This document shows, piece after piece, positions 32,996-42,258 of a stretch of DNA of 64,000 nucleotides (its first letter is position 1; each line of letters opens with the position of its first letter). This DNA is from Acidobacteriota bacterium (GTDB taxonomy: Bacteria; Acidobacteriota; Terriglobia; Acidiferrales; UBA7541), in the NCBI GenBank assembly GCA_003224055.1, contig QHYE01000038.1:1-64000 (forward strand). The letters are read 5' to 3'. The position numbers and the translations under genes are program-made. The notes beneath the pieces were generated by a model. It was not told the origin of the DNA and ran no database searches. It was given only the letters and a program-made list of their open reading frames with translations.

Positions 32996-33292
32996 ATGCA
33001 GGATGAAAAGAATTTCCTTGCGGGACTTTTTGATTTCTCATTCAATTCCCTGCTCACCCGTCGGATCGTGAAGCTGCTCTATATCATTTCTATCCTTGGG
33101 GGCGGAATCGCGGTCGTGGCCTGCGTCGTCGTCGGCATGCAGCATTCCCCCGCGGAGGGACTCATCAATCTGGTGGCAGGAATTGTGGCTTTGTTTGTTG
33201 GTGTCCTCTTCGTGCGTGTTCTGTTGGAGCTGGCTCTCGTCATCTTGAAAATTGCGGAAGGAATCGATCGCGCTACGCACCCTGGAAACTAA
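32996..33292 (+). CDS. Small membrane protein, DUF4282-like
   Basis: 98 residues from ATG 32996, preceded by CCAGGAGG. FLAGLFDFSFNSLLTRRIVKLLYIISIL leads into two helices (IVKLLYIISILGGGIAVVACVVVG and LVAGIVALFVGVLFVRVLLELALVILKI), followed by a short polar tail. The FDFSF...T.RI...LY arrangement is typical of DUF4282 proteins. Inner membrane; function unknown. It lies 12 bases before the MFS transporter gene, so it may be co-transcribed. Confidence 0.75.
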   Translation: MQDEKNFLAGLFDFSFNSLLTRRIVKLLYIISILGGGIAVVACVVVGMQHSPAEGLINLVAGIVALFVGVLFVRVLLELALVILKIAEGIDRATHPGN

Positions 33293-33304
33293 CGACCAGA
33301 CCAC

Positions 33305-34576
33305 ATGAGCACTGGCGTCCCTTCTTCACCCGGCCTTCCGGGTGCCCGCCCCTCGCGGGGATTCGGATGGCCGCGTGACGTCACTTCAGCCGAGCGCAAA
33401 TCGCTCATCGCCGGCGGCCTCGGCTGGATGCTCGACGCCATGGACGTCATGCTTTACTCGCTCGTTCTCACCTACCTGATGCGCGAGTTCAGCATGGACA
33501 CTCGCACCGCGGGTTTTCTGAATTCCCTGATGCTCGTCGCTTCCGCCATCGGCGGATTTATTTTCGGTATTCTTGCGGATCGCATCGGGCGCACTCGCGC
33601 GTTGATGGCTTCCATCCTCGTCTACTCTTTCGCGAGCGCCGCCTGCGGTTTTTCTCACACCATTCCGCAGCTTGCCACCTTTCGCTTTGTGCTCGGGCTC
33701 GGCATGGGCGGCGAATGGACCACCGGCGCCGCTCTGATAGCGGAAACCTGGCGCGCGGAACATCGCGGAAAAGCCCTGGGTCTGATGCAATCGGCCTACG
33801 CGATCGGCGAAGCCATCGCCGCACTGATTGTGCTCATCGTATTTCCTCGTCTCGGTTGGCGTGCCGTTTTTTTCGTCGGCGTGCTACCGGCCCTTCTGGT
33901 TCTCTGGATTCGCCGCGGCGTGCCCGAATCCGACATTTGGAAAAATCGCTCGGCAACGCAAAAGGGAAACTGGCTCAATCTGCTGCGCGAAAAAATAATT
34001 CTGCGTAACAGCCTTCTCGCCACCGCCATGAATGCCAGCAGCATGTTTGGTTATTGGGGGCTATTCACGTGGATTCCGGGATATTTGTCGCTTCCCGTTT
34101 CACGCGGCGGACGCGGCCTCAGCCTCGTCGTTGGAACAACATTCTATCTCGTGCTTGCTCCCGGAAAATGGCTGGGCTACGTATCCTTCGGATTTTTCGC
34201 GGACGCCTTCGGCCGGCGAAAGCCGTATTTCACTTACCTGCTCATCGCCGGGATTCTTGTGCCTCTTTACGGGATCATTCGAAACCCGCTGTGGCTCCTG
34301 CTGCTCGGGCCTTTTGTCGCTTTCTTCGGCACCGGATTTTTCTCCGGCTACGCGGCCATCGCCAGCGAAATCTTTCCGGGAGAAATCCGCGCCGCCGCGA
34401 TGGGCCTCAGCTACAACATCGGGCGCGGCCTCTCGGCCATCGCTCCGTTCGCTGTGGGCGCAATTGCAGCGCGATTTGGATTTGGCCCGGCATTTTTTCT
34501 GCTCGCTGCAACTTTCCTGGTGGCCGCTTTGTTGGCGCTGCTGCTGCCGGAAACGCGGGGGCGCCAGCTTACGTGA
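33305..34576 (+). CDS. Major facilitator superfamily transporter (AAHS-like)
   Basis: 423 residues with 12 predicted helices. GWMLDAMDVMLYSLVLTYLMREF is the helix 1 signature of the sialate/aromatic acid symporter group (D in DAMDxMLY). ADRIGRTRAL is the loop 2-3 motif. GLGMGGEWTTGAALIAETWRAEHRGKA follows in helices 4-5. It probably imports an organic acid with protons. The substrate is unknown and no catabolic genes are adjacent. Its stop directly abuts that of the convergent DUF3891 gene. Confidence 0.85.
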   Translation: MSTGVPSSPGLPGARPSRGFGWPRDVTSAERKSLIAGGLGWMLDAMDVMLYSLVLTYLMREFSMDTRTAGFLNSLMLVASAIGGFIFGILADRIGRTRALMASILVYSFASAACGFSHTIPQLATFRFVLGLGMGGEWTTGAALIAETWRAEHRGKALGLMQSAYAIGEAIAALIVLIVFPRLGWRAVFFVGVLPALLVLWIRRGVPESDIWKNRSATQKGNWLNLLREKIILRNSLLATAMNASSMFGYWGLFTWIPGYLSLPVSRGGRGLSLVVGTTFYLVLAPGKWLGYVSFGFFADAFGRRKPYFTYLLIAGILVPLYGIIRNPLWLLLLGPFVAFFGTGFFSGYAAIASEIFPGEIRAAAMGLSYNIGRGLSAIAPFAVGAIAARFGFGPAFFLLAATFLVAALLALLLPETRGRQLT

Positions 34577-35419
34577 TTAAGCGATCGCCACCCGCGACCG
34601 CGACCGTGCGCGGCCCGCGCGCAGAGTGAACTTCAAACCGAAAAACGGCGTTTGCGCCAGCGTTTTCTGGAACTCGACGTCATCCGCATAACGCCGCTTC
34701 GGAATCCGCCGCGCCAGGATGCTGATTTCCAGCGGGTCGCGCCGAAACGGGTACGGCTCCAGCGTCACCGTACCGTTCTCTTCTGGCTGGAGATCCCAGT
34801 CCGCTTCCAGGCCCCGGTAATCCACCGGCACTGCGTCAATCGTTGCCGGCTCGCGCGGCGCGAGGCAAATATAGAGCGACAGCCGGTCCACTGCATCGAG
34901 CCGTTGCGCGTTGGCTTGCAGCCATTTCTCATCCGCGAAGTTTTTCATCGCGGGATCCGCCCGCAAATCCACTTTCAGGCGCAACTGCTGCAGCCGCAAC
35001 CTCTGCAGCACATCCTGGACGAGCGGCGCTTCCTCCGATTTGACGTACTTGGCGGAAAATCCCGGCATCGTTGCGCGCGTGCGGTCGTAAAGATTCGCGC
35101 AATGCATGCTCACCAGCAGCCCCGCGTAGCGATCCGCTTTCACCACGCGTTCGATTCCCCTCTGGTAGAGCGCGATGTGCTCCTCCGTAGGAATCGACAT
35201 AAACGTATACGGCGAAAAGGAAACCGGGTCGATGCTCGGCTGCCGTTCCCACTCTTCCCATCCGTTGTCGTGCTCTGTGGCGGCCAGGCGAAACGATTCC
35301 ATGGGCGCGGGCTGCGAAAAAACTTCATTTCCCAATTCACGCGCGAAAAATCCAGACAGGACCGCGTGATCCGTCTGGCGGATAATCACAATTTGATCTT
35401 CCTGGTCCTGGATGATCAT
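34577..35419 (-). CDS. DUF3891 family protein
   Basis: 280 residues. IIRQTDHAVLSGFFARELGNE, AATEHDNGWEEWE, and HIALYQRGIERVVKADRYAGLLVSMHCANLY match DUF3891, a family with conserved His/Asp residues (TDH, EHDNGW, SMH) that suggest an HD-like metal site. Cytosolic, role unknown. The gene may have a short upstream frame overlapping its ATG, which I do not believe (see rejected). Confidence 0.8.
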   Translation of the reverse strand: MIIQDQEDQIVIIRQTDHAVLSGFFARELGNEVFSQPAPMESFRLAATEHDNGWEEWERQPSIDPVSFSPYTFMSIPTEEHIALYQRGIERVVKADRYAGLLVSMHCANLYDRTRATMPGFSAKYVKSEEAPLVQDVLQRLRLQQLRLKVDLRADPAMKNFADEKWLQANAQRLDAVDRLSLYICLAPREPATIDAVPVDYRGLEADWDLQPEENGTVTLEPYPFRRDPLEISILARRIPKRRYADDVEFQKTLAQTPFFGLKFTLRAGRARSRSRVAIA

Positions 35420-35581
35420 TGCGCTGCCCTCTTTCGCAGCTGCACCATGCGCGCGCCCTCTTGGGTGAGGCGCGCCAGCCCGGCGGTGGGGACTCGCCAG
35501 GCAATTCCCTTCTCAATGACCGTATTATCCCCCCGCCCCACTCTCGAATCCAGCACTATCGAAAAGTTGGAGCGGAAAGGT

Positions 35582-35668
35582 TGGTGCGGAAGGAGGGATT
35601 TGAACCCCCACGGCCTTTCGGCCACAAGATCCTAAGTCTTGCGCGTCTGCCAGTTCCGCCACTCCCGC
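35582..35668 (-). tRNA. tRNA-Leu (UAG anticodon)
   Basis: 87-base class II tRNA on the minus strand. Acceptor GCGGGAG pairs with CTTCCGC, anticodon stem CAAGA/TCTTG encloses CTTAGGA giving TAG, and there is a long variable arm (GTGGCCGAAAGGCCGT), a T arm GGGGG-TTCAAAT-CCCTC-like and an encoded CCA. Confidence 0.95.
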
Positions 35669-35779
35669 GGTGGTCGTTCTATTCTACAAGCTTGGCCACG
35701 CGTGCTCCACCGGGATTTTGCGCCTTGCCCAAATCCTCTCCTTGCTGTTGTACGCGAACAAAACGAGGGTACCCTTTCG

Positions 35780-36262
35780 CTAAGCGTTCCTTTGGCGGCC
35801 AATTCCGGTCAGCACTCGCAGCTCCGCCAGAAGCAACATATCGATGTTTACGGGCAACTCGTTGCGCATCAAGCGAGCATCCCGATCGTCCCGATCGGTG
35901 CCCGTCCGGTAGCCTTCGATGCGAAGGATCACGTCTTTTTCATGCTCGAGGCGCCCTGCGTTCTTCACGATGATCAAAAGTTTCTTAGAATCGTAATGCA
36001 CCGTCATCTGCTTCGACCGGGCTGCGCACCAAATCCGAAGATCCCCAATCGCTGTTTCCTTGCAGGTAAGCGTCTCTTCTTGCGTCACCGCGTTCCACTC
36101 GCCGCATTGCGCGAAAATAGCTTCTTTAACCCGCTTCCAAACCAGGGGAGAGCGCGCCACCGCCGTTTCTCCATTGAGCTTGGCCTCGTAAGCCTGCTCT
36201 TCTTCCGTTAGTTTTGCCGCCAGGTATTCCTGCGCTGCCTGTTTTGTGCTCTCATCCCTCAT
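35780..36262 (-). CDS. Protein of unknown function
   Basis: 160 residues from ATG 36262 (MRDESTKQAAQEYLAAKLTEEEQAYEAKLNG). The frame stays open upstream to 36670, but that part crosses a repeat and looks non-coding. The N-terminal half is helical and charged. The C-terminal half is beta-rich (WCAARSKQMTVHYDSKKLLIIVKN, KDVILRIEGYRTG). Two Cys (FAQCGEW, TLTCKE) may matter. No signal peptide, no family recognised. Flanking sequence is AT-richer than the core genome and the gene lies beside tRNA-Leu, so it may be acquired. Confidence 0.6.
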   Translation of the reverse strand: MRDESTKQAAQEYLAAKLTEEEQAYEAKLNGETAVARSPLVWKRVKEAIFAQCGEWNAVTQEETLTCKETAIGDLRIWCAARSKQMTVHYDSKKLLIIVKNAGRLEHEKDVILRIEGYRTGTDRDDRDARLMRNELPVNIDMLLLAELRVLTGIGRQRNA

Positions 36263-36926
36263 TGGGCCCGTCTCCAGGTAAATGATTTTACACGACACGC
36301 ATCGGGTGACATAGTTTTGAGTGAGCGGCTGCCCAGAGCCTCGAGCCAAAAAGCTTGTTTTGAGGGATGTGACCCAGCAGTTTTCGTAAGAGTGGCCCGC
36401 CACGGCGGGCAGGCAAATACAAGACTTACGGGATACGAAACGTCGGAGCGTCGGAAAGGTGAAGCCAGGACGGAGCTGGTTAACCATAACACCCCCTCCC
36501 CCATGTTTCTTGTAAGAATGTGATTCGATGACGGTTAAAGTTGTTTGTTTTGATAGACTTTTGCAAGTGTTGATTCTAAAAGCGTTACGGCGCGAATTGG
36601 ATCCGCCAGGCGGTGTACAAGCAGTTGGTAGCGACGCAAGAATGGTTCGAGGCTGTGTGGCGGCAAACACAAGCTAGAATAGCACTGCGTGTCAATTACT
36701 TTATTGTTAGCATTCGAACGGGATGTAAATCGTTGAAGCTTCGGAAGGTTAGAGTCAAATTCACCCTTGCAACCGCAAGGATGGGGCACCCGGTGTGACC
36801 AGATGGGAGGAGAGGCCGGTCTCCAGCGGGATGCGATACGCTCCCAAAGGAGACCGGCTGTGAAGAAGATTAACACTGTGGCGACAAGCGATTCACCGGG
36901 GACACGTCTGGGTTACTGGAATAAGA
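36263..36926. other. AT-richer intergenic region with a dispersed repeat
   Basis: About 660 bases without a gene I can support. Contains the second copy of the repeat found at 128-171. The remainder has short frames without ribosome binding sites. Confidence 0.45.
36380..36441. repeat. Dispersed intergenic repeat, copy B
   Basis: GTTTTCGTAAGAGTGGC is identical to the start of copy A. The spacer here is longer and contains CCCGCC/GGCGGG, itself a small hairpin. GACTTACGGGATACG follows, matching the second block of copy A with one change. CGTAAG and CTTACG are perfect inverted repeats around the spacer. Confidence 0.5.
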
Positions 36927-37367
36927 CTACTGCCCGGTGAACAGAACTGGAGCGGCGTACCGCCGAGCAAATTCATGGTACAACGTGATCTGGAAAGTAA
37001 AAGTAAAGTTCGCGTCATCAGGAGGAACATCACCTGGAAAGAACACCGTGACCATAACGCCCTTATGGCCCCCTTGCTCTCTCGGCCCACAGAACACTGA
37101 TGTGCCGGCTTGCGCGAAGTTCGAATCTCGAAACGTAACCAGACAGTTGGGGCTGAGGCTATCGGTCGCAACGAAGGCTCGGACAACGCTCCGACTCTCG
37201 CTCACGTTGACTTGCGCTTGCGTGAACTCCACAGGCGCCGCGCCGATAGGCCAGCCGAAAGTAGGTATTGGAGTCCGAGCTTGAGCCTAGGTGTGCCAGA
37301 CACCAACACTCAAAACGAGTATCGTTGTTATGCCGACCGCAACCAGTAACCGAACACGATTGGTCAT
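36927..37367 (-). pseudogene. Exported protein gene interrupted by an in-frame amber codon
   Basis: From ATG 37367 the frame encodes a clear signal peptide (MTNRVRLLVAVGITTILVLS), reaches TAG at 37287-37289 (codon 27), and then continues without interruption for 120 residues: AQARTPIPTFGWPIGAAP, FTQAQVNVSESRSVVRAFVA, ANFTFTFQITLYHEFARRY. One C-to-T change (CAG to TAG) would explain the stop, directly at the expected signal-peptide cleavage site. The downstream part has normal protein composition. Function unknown. Confidence 0.55.
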
Positions 37368-37673
37368 TTTAATGCACGACATACGCCCTCCTAGATCATT
37401 GTAATCTTGAACTACTACTGCTATGTGATTGGTAGTGTCAATTGGCGAGCCAATCTTCCCGCTTAAGAATCAACTAGTTGGAGGGGCGGGTCCGCTTTGC
37501 AACGGTCCGTTGCTGCCTGCTTTGGATGGCACTGTCCTGCTGAACCGGACTACGTGGTGCGTGTAATCTTCGGTTATAGGGATTCCCCGCAGTTCAGGAT
37601 TGAACTGCAGTAGAGACGGGAGCGGCATTCTACACCCAGGCTGAGATAAAATCCCCGGAGGAGGCGGGCAACT

Positions 37674-37895
37674 TTGCAGAAAAGGAAATCTTTTCCCCCG
37701 GTGGTGCGCAAGGCAAATTGGAAAAACCCGGCGGAATTGAAACAGGTCTATCGCAACGCTGATTTGGTGGGACGTAGAACGGTATTCAACATTGCCGGCA
37801 ATAAGTACCGTTTGATCGCGCGAGTGAACTACCAGTCCCAACGAGTTTTCGTCTTGTACTTATTGACGCACGCGGAATATGACAAAGGGGCCTAG
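37674..37895 (+). CDS. HigB-like toxin, short N-terminus
   Basis: 73 residues from a TTG start with GGAGGAGG nine bases upstream. VRKANWKNPAELKQVY, ADLVGRRTVFNIAGNKYRLIARVNY and VLYLLTHAEYDKGA are characteristic of the HigB family of ribosome-dependent mRNA interferases. Typical members have about 20 more N-terminal residues; here an in-frame TAA at 37647 rules these out and the first ten residues do not look native. The last residues are also short of the usual KGxWK end. It may be an impaired toxin. The antitoxin gene starts five bases after the stop. Confidence 0.72.
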   Translation: MQKRKSFPPVVRKANWKNPAELKQVYRNADLVGRRTVFNIAGNKYRLIARVNYQSQRVFVLYLLTHAEYDKGA

Positions 37896-37900
37896 AAACA

Positions 37901-38308
37901 ATGAGCACGACAACCATTGAGCTCGACGAGAAAACCTACGGGAAACTGCTGGGCCGTACGCTCCCGCATGTCATCCACACCGAGGAAGAATGTGAACGTC
38001 TCACCAACGAACTGTTCCGTCTGGACGAACAGGAAGATCTTTCGCCGGAGGAAACGGAACTTGCCGAATTGTTGACCGTGCTGATTGACGAGTATGAGGA
38101 GCGTCGCTATCCAATTCGGAAAGCAAGCCCGCAGCAAACGCTTCAGCATTTGATGGAGGCGCGCAAGTTGACCCAGAAAGACCTCTGGAGGATTTTCGGC
38201 TCGCGAGGAATTACGTCCGAGGTGTTTCACGGCAAGCGTTCCATAAGCAAAACGCAGGCCAAGAAGCTCGCCGCGTTTTTCCATGTCAGCGCGGACCTGT
38301 TCATCTAG
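37901..38308 (+). CDS. HigA-like antitoxin with XRE-type helix-turn-helix
   Basis: 135 residues. The N-terminal half is helical and acidic (EEECERLTNELFRLDEQEDLSPEE, ELLTVLIDEYEERRYP), matching the toxin-contacting part of long HigA proteins. The C-terminal half is the DNA-binding domain (LQHLMEARKLTQKDLWRIFGSRGITSEVFHGKRSISKTQAKKLAAFFHVSADLFI). It follows the HigB-like gene at five bases in the toxin-first order typical of higBA. Probably represses its own operon. Confidence 0.85.
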   Translation: MSTTTIELDEKTYGKLLGRTLPHVIHTEEECERLTNELFRLDEQEDLSPEETELAELLTVLIDEYEERRYPIRKASPQQTLQHLMEARKLTQKDLWRIFGSRGITSEVFHGKRSISKTQAKKLAAFFHVSADLFI

Positions 38309-38749
38309 CACTACCCGCCGGCTGCCGCATGCTTCGGTGTTAAGCGTGCGGGTTTTGACTTTTCCGCTTCTCCGCTCCGGATGTCCGTGCCTTGAACTCC
38401 GCTGATGTCTGAAGGTCGAACGTGAAGGCGCGGGATGCCGGGCTTCCCGACAAGAAACGTCGGGACTCCCGGTAAAGGCAACCGGGACGCAAAAGGCGCG
38501 CCTCACAAAGCGGGGGAGAGCCCTTCGAGGTTCAGGGCAAGGCGGCGGTACAAGACCAAAGGCGCCCGCTTCAGAAGGCGGCCTCTACAAGAGCGAGAAG
38601 CAGATCCCTCCCGCCGCGGCGGCCTCGGTCCCGCAAGACCATCCGGGATGCATAGGGCGCAGATGACACAGCAGGAAAGGTCGCGCTGAAGCGCGCCCCT
38701 ACACATCCCCTCAGATTCTGTGCGAGGATTGTGGGCTCAGGAGCATCCC
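38309..38749. other. Intergenic region with repeat-like GC-rich sequence
   Basis: About 440 bases with no convincing gene. Several short imperfect palindromes and a GCGCGCCCCTACACA-type end resemble dispersed repeats of GC-rich bacteria. The last bases carry an AGGAG ribosome binding site for the oxygenase gene at 38750. Confidence 0.4.
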
Positions 38750-39880
38750 ATGGAGCGAAACGTTCACGACATTCTTAATCTTTACAATCCGCACGATCCG
38801 CTGGACCACGCCTGGACGATTCCTTCGCCGTGGTATTTCGATCAGGCGATCGCGCGGCTGGAGCAGGACAACGTGTTCGCGACGAGCTGGCAGGTCGTCG
38901 GGCGCGTGGATCAAGTGCAGAAAAAGGGACAATTTTTCACGGCGGACATTGGCGGAGAGCCGATCGTCGTGGCGCGCGGCGAAGACGACCAACTGCGCGC
39001 CTTCTACAACGTCTGCCGGCATCATGCCGCCGCTGTAGTCACCGAAGCGCAGGGCTGCGCGAAGCAGTTTCGCTGCCCGTATCACGGCTGGACCTACGGA
39101 ATCGACGGCGCGCTGAAAGGCATGGTCGAATTTGAAGGCGTCTGCAATTTCGACCGCGCGAAAAACGGCCTGGTTCCGGTGAAGGTGGACACCTGGGAGA
39201 ACTTCGTCTTCGTGAACCTGGACGGAAAGGCCTTGCCGCTGAAGGATTTTCTCGGCGCGATTCCAGGCATCGTGGCGCCGCTGCAGCTCGCGAAAAAAAT
39301 GAAATATTTCGACCGCCGCGTCTACACGCTGAATTGCAACTGGAAAGTGTACGTGGACAATTATCTCGACGGCGGCTACCACGTCCCGCACGCGCACAAA
39401 GGACTGAGCAGCGTGATCGAGTACACGAAATATACGATTGAAAATTTCGAACGCGCCTGCCTGCAGTCCAGCCCGCTTTCCTCAGACGCCAAATCCGAAT
39501 CGGGCGTTGCGGCCACGCGCCAGGGCCGCGCGTTCTATCTGTGGATCTATCCGAACTTCATGCTCAACGCCTATGAAGGCGTGATGGACACGAACCTGGT
39601 GATGCCGCTGGCGGTGGATAAGTGCGCCGTCGTCTTCGACTATTACTTTTCGGACGTGAGCAAAAAGGCCGCGAAGAAAAACCAGGCCAGCATCAAGGTC
39701 AGCGAAAAAGTGCAGGAGGAAGATGAGGCCATCTGCGACGCCGTGCAGCGCGGGCTGGCTTCACGCGCGTATGTGGCCGGACGCCTCTCCGTGCGCCGCG
39801 AAGCCGGGGAGCATCTTTTTCACCGCCTGCTGCACGCTGACCTAACGGGAGTTTCCAACCGCCCGGCAGCAGCAGATTGA
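38750..39880 (+). CDS. Rieske-type aromatic ring-hydroxylating oxygenase, large subunit
   Basis: 376 residues from ATG 38750 behind AGGAG. The Rieske cluster ligands are CRHH in YNVCRHHAAAV and CPYHGW about 20 residues later. The mononuclear iron site is suggested by NWKVYVDNYLDGGYHVPHAHKGL, with the two conserved His. Such proteins insert oxygen using electrons from a reductase/ferredoxin, neither of which is encoded nearby. The closest relatives act on choline/carnitine-like compounds or aromatics; substrate not assignable. The stop is seven bases from the convergent purU stop. Confidence 0.87.
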   Translation: MERNVHDILNLYNPHDPLDHAWTIPSPWYFDQAIARLEQDNVFATSWQVVGRVDQVQKKGQFFTADIGGEPIVVARGEDDQLRAFYNVCRHHAAAVVTEAQGCAKQFRCPYHGWTYGIDGALKGMVEFEGVCNFDRAKNGLVPVKVDTWENFVFVNLDGKALPLKDFLGAIPGIVAPLQLAKKMKYFDRRVYTLNCNWKVYVDNYLDGGYHVPHAHKGLSSVIEYTKYTIENFERACLQSSPLSSDAKSESGVAATRQGRAFYLWIYPNFMLNAYEGVMDTNLVMPLAVDKCAVVFDYYFSDVSKKAAKKNQASIKVSEKVQEEDEAICDAVQRGLASRAYVAGRLSVRREAGEHLFHRLLHADLTGVSNRPAAAD

Positions 39881-39887
39881 AGAGAAG

Positions 39888-40742
39888 TCACTCGAAGATG
39901 ATCGTTTTGTTGCCGTAGAGCAGGATGCGATTTTCGATGTGCCAGCGGACGGCGCGGGACAAAGCGACGCGTTCCATGTCGCGGCCTTTTTCGACAAGAT
40001 CTTCCAGAGTGTCGCGGTGCGAGATGCGCGCCACGCCCTGCTCGATGATCGGGCCGTCATCGAGAACTTCGGTGACGTAATGCGCGGTGGCGCCGATGAG
40101 TTTTACGCCGCGCTCGTAGGCCTGGTGATGTGGCTTGGCGCCGACGAACGCGGGCAAGAACGAATGATGAATGTTGATGATCTGCTGCGGGTAGTGGCGG
40201 ATAAAGTCGGTGGAAAGCACTTGCATGTAGCGCGCCAGCACGATTAGGTCAATGTTGTTTTTGCGCAGCAGCTCGAGTTCCTGCTGCTCGGCTTCCGGTT
40301 TATTTTCCTTCGTCACGGGAATGACGTGATACGGAATGCCGTGAAAATCGGCATGGCGCTTGGCGTCCGGATGATTGCTGACGATGAGGGGGATTTCGCA
40401 AGCGAGCTCGCCGTTCCTCTGGCGATACAGAAGATCCACGAGGCAGTGGTCGTACTTTGAAACGAAAATCGCTACCCGCGGCTGGTAGCTGGCGAGCGCC
40501 AGGCGCCAGGTCATCGCAAATTTTTCCGCGATGGGGCCAAACTTCTGTGGAAAATCTTTCACGTCGAGTTGAAACCCGGTGAGATCCCATTCGACGCGCG
40601 CAAGGTAGAAACCTTTTTCGCCGACCTGGTGCTCTTCGAAATGCAAAATGTTCCCGTTATGCTGATAAATGAAATCAGCGAGCGCCGCATCCAGCCCTCT
40701 GCGGTCCGGGCACTGCACGAGAAGAATGGCGCTATTTTTCAA
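39888..40742 (-). CDS. purU: Formyltetrahydrofolate deformylase
   Basis: 284 residues. It releases formate from 10-formyl-THF, supplying formate for PurT or balancing one-carbon pools. An N-terminal ACT domain (ILLVQCPDRRGLDAALADFIYQHNGNIL) is followed by the formyl transferase domain with AIFVSKYDHCLVDLLYR, VSNHPD, the catalytic HHSFLPAF block, and DDGPIIEQGVARISHRD. Cytosolic. Divergent from trigger factor, with a 223-base shared upstream region. Confidence 0.93.
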   Translation of the reverse strand: MKNSAILLVQCPDRRGLDAALADFIYQHNGNILHFEEHQVGEKGFYLARVEWDLTGFQLDVKDFPQKFGPIAEKFAMTWRLALASYQPRVAIFVSKYDHCLVDLLYRQRNGELACEIPLIVSNHPDAKRHADFHGIPYHVIPVTKENKPEAEQQELELLRKNNIDLIVLARYMQVLSTDFIRHYPQQIINIHHSFLPAFVGAKPHHQAYERGVKLIGATAHYVTEVLDDGPIIEQGVARISHRDTLEDLVEKGRDMERVALSRAVRWHIENRILLYGNKTIIFE

Positions 40743-40805
40743 AATTCGTCCCCTAGCTCTCGGCAGACATTCTACTCAACTTTGGCGGAGAAACAGGCGG
40801 TTGAA

Positions 40806-40834
40806 TTGACGCTATTCGAACGCTCGCCTATACT
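40806..40834 (+). promoter_or_regulatory. Housekeeping sigma-type promoter for the tig operon
   Basis: TTGACG at 40806-40811 and TATACT at 40829-40834 are separated by exactly 17 bases, close to the sigma-70 consensus. It is about 130 bases upstream of the trigger factor start and reads toward it. Confidence 0.65.
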
Positions 40835-40965
40835 GAATATTCGAATTGCAGGGTGAGTTCTCACCAGTCTGGCTTGTCCGTAACCCCCGGAATGGAGCAA
40901 ATTCCGCGGAGACCAGCGAAAGATTCACCATTCGACCCGTCGTCGTCCCAGGAAAGGATTTTTGC

Positions 40966-42258
40966 ATGGCTGAAGCAACGTGCCGCCGCGAGCTGGAACT
41001 GGAAATTCCCGCGGAAGAAGTGACGAAAAAGATCGAGAGCGTGGCGAAAGAATTTGCGCGCATCGCGAACGTGCCGGGATTCCGCCGCGGCAAGGCGCCG
41101 GTTTCGCTGATTCGAAGGAAATTCGCGGAGGACATCAAGGGAGAAGTGCTGCAATCGCTGGTGCCGGAGCGCGTGGAAAAAGCGGTGGCGGAGCAGAAAT
41201 TGACGCCCGTTTCGCAGCCGCAAGTGGACAAGCTGGATTTCAACGAGGGGCAGCCGCTGAAATTCCGCGCGGTGTTCGAAGTGCTGCCGGAATTCGAATT
41301 GGGCGATTACAAAAACCTCGAACTCGAGATGCCCACGATGGACGTCACCGACGAGGACGTGGCGAAGACTCTCGAGGAGATGCGCGAGCGCGCGGCGACG
41401 TTTGCGCCGCTGGAAGGCCGCGCGATACAGGATGGCGATTTCGCGCAGGTGAAACTTATTGGCACGCCCGACGGCGGCGGCGATCCATTGCAGGCGGAGA
41501 GCGTGCTCTGCCACATCGGCGCGGAAGAAACGATGGAGCCGTTCAACACGAATTTGAAGGGCGCAAGCGCGGGGGAGCACAAGAATTTTGACGTGGATTA
41601 TCCGGCAGATTATCCCGATCCGAAGCTCGCCGGAAAGAAATATCACTATGCCGTCGAAGTGCTGGGAATCAAAACGAAGAAGCTGCCCGAGTTGAATGAT
41701 GATTTCGCGAAAGACGTCAGCGACGCGGCCACGCTCGACGAATTAAAGAAAAAGGTCCGCGAGGGGCTGGAGCATCAGCGCGACCACAAGCACAAGGAGC
41801 TGCTGCACGAGAAGATTTTGGCGGAGGTCATCAAGCTGCACGACTTCCCCGTACCGGAATCGTTGGCGGAGCATCAAATGGATGCGCGGCTGGAGCGTGT
41901 TGTGCGCTCTCTGGCAGCGCAAGGCGTGGATCCTCGCGCGGTAAACGTGGACTGGGTAACGCTGCGGAAACGCCAGGAAGAGCGCGCGAAGGATGACGTG
42001 AAGGCGGAACTCATCGTGGATCGCATCGCTTCCGCCGAAAGCATTGACGTAACCGAGGAAGAGGTCACGCACGAGCTGGAACACATGGCCGGACATAGTG
42101 GCGAATCAGCGGAAGTGATTCGGGCTCGTTTGACAAAGCAAGGGACGCTCGATAGGATGAAAGCCAAGCTGCGCAGCGATAAAACTCTCGACTGGCTTGC
42201 GCAGAACGCCAAAATCAAGACCGTTGCAGCAGCGATTGCGGCGACGGATTCCAAGTGA
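40966..42258 (+). CDS. tig: Trigger factor (ribosome-associated chaperone)
   Basis: 430 residues from ATG 40966. The N-terminal ribosome-binding domain contains [17 protein letters not shown], close to the GFRxGKxP signature. The FKBP-type peptidyl-prolyl isomerase domain follows ([11 protein letters not shown]), then the helical C-terminal chaperone domain. It assists folding of nascent chains at the ribosome. It overlaps the next gene by four bases (GTGA), so it is translationally linked to clpP. Confidence 0.95.
   Translation: MAEATCRRELELEIPAEEVTKKIESVAKEFARIANVPGFRRGKAPVSLIRRKFAEDIKGEVLQSLVPERVEKAVAEQKLTPVSQPQVDKLDFNEGQPLKFRAVFEVLPEFELGDYKNLELEMPTMDVTDEDVAKTLEEMRERAATFAPLEGRAIQDGDFAQVKLIGTPDGGGDPLQAESVLCHIGAEETMEPFNTNLKGASAGEHKNFDVDYPADYPDPKLAGKKYHYAVEVLGIKTKKLPELNDDFAKDVSDAATLDELKKKVREGLEHQRDHKHKELLHEKILAEVIKLHDFPVPESLAEHQMDARLERVVRSLAAQGVDPRAVNVDWVTLRKRQEERAKDDVKAELIVDRIASAESIDVTEEEVTHELEHMAGHSGESAEVIRARLTKQGTLDRMKAKLRSDKTLDWLAQNAKIKTVAAAIAATDSK

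Noticed and set aside
35416-35625. 69-residue frame overlapping the DUF3891 start by ATGA
   Set aside because: Its N-terminal part translates tRNA-Leu; the remaining 40 residues have no recognisable features, so the overlap looks accidental.
36613-36798. 61-residue plus-strand frame
   Set aside because: No ribosome binding site and no motif; its end reads through a repeat-like segment.
38435-38689. Arg/Gly-rich 84-residue plus-strand frame
   Set aside because: Low-complexity translation of repeat-like GC-rich DNA without a ribosome binding site.
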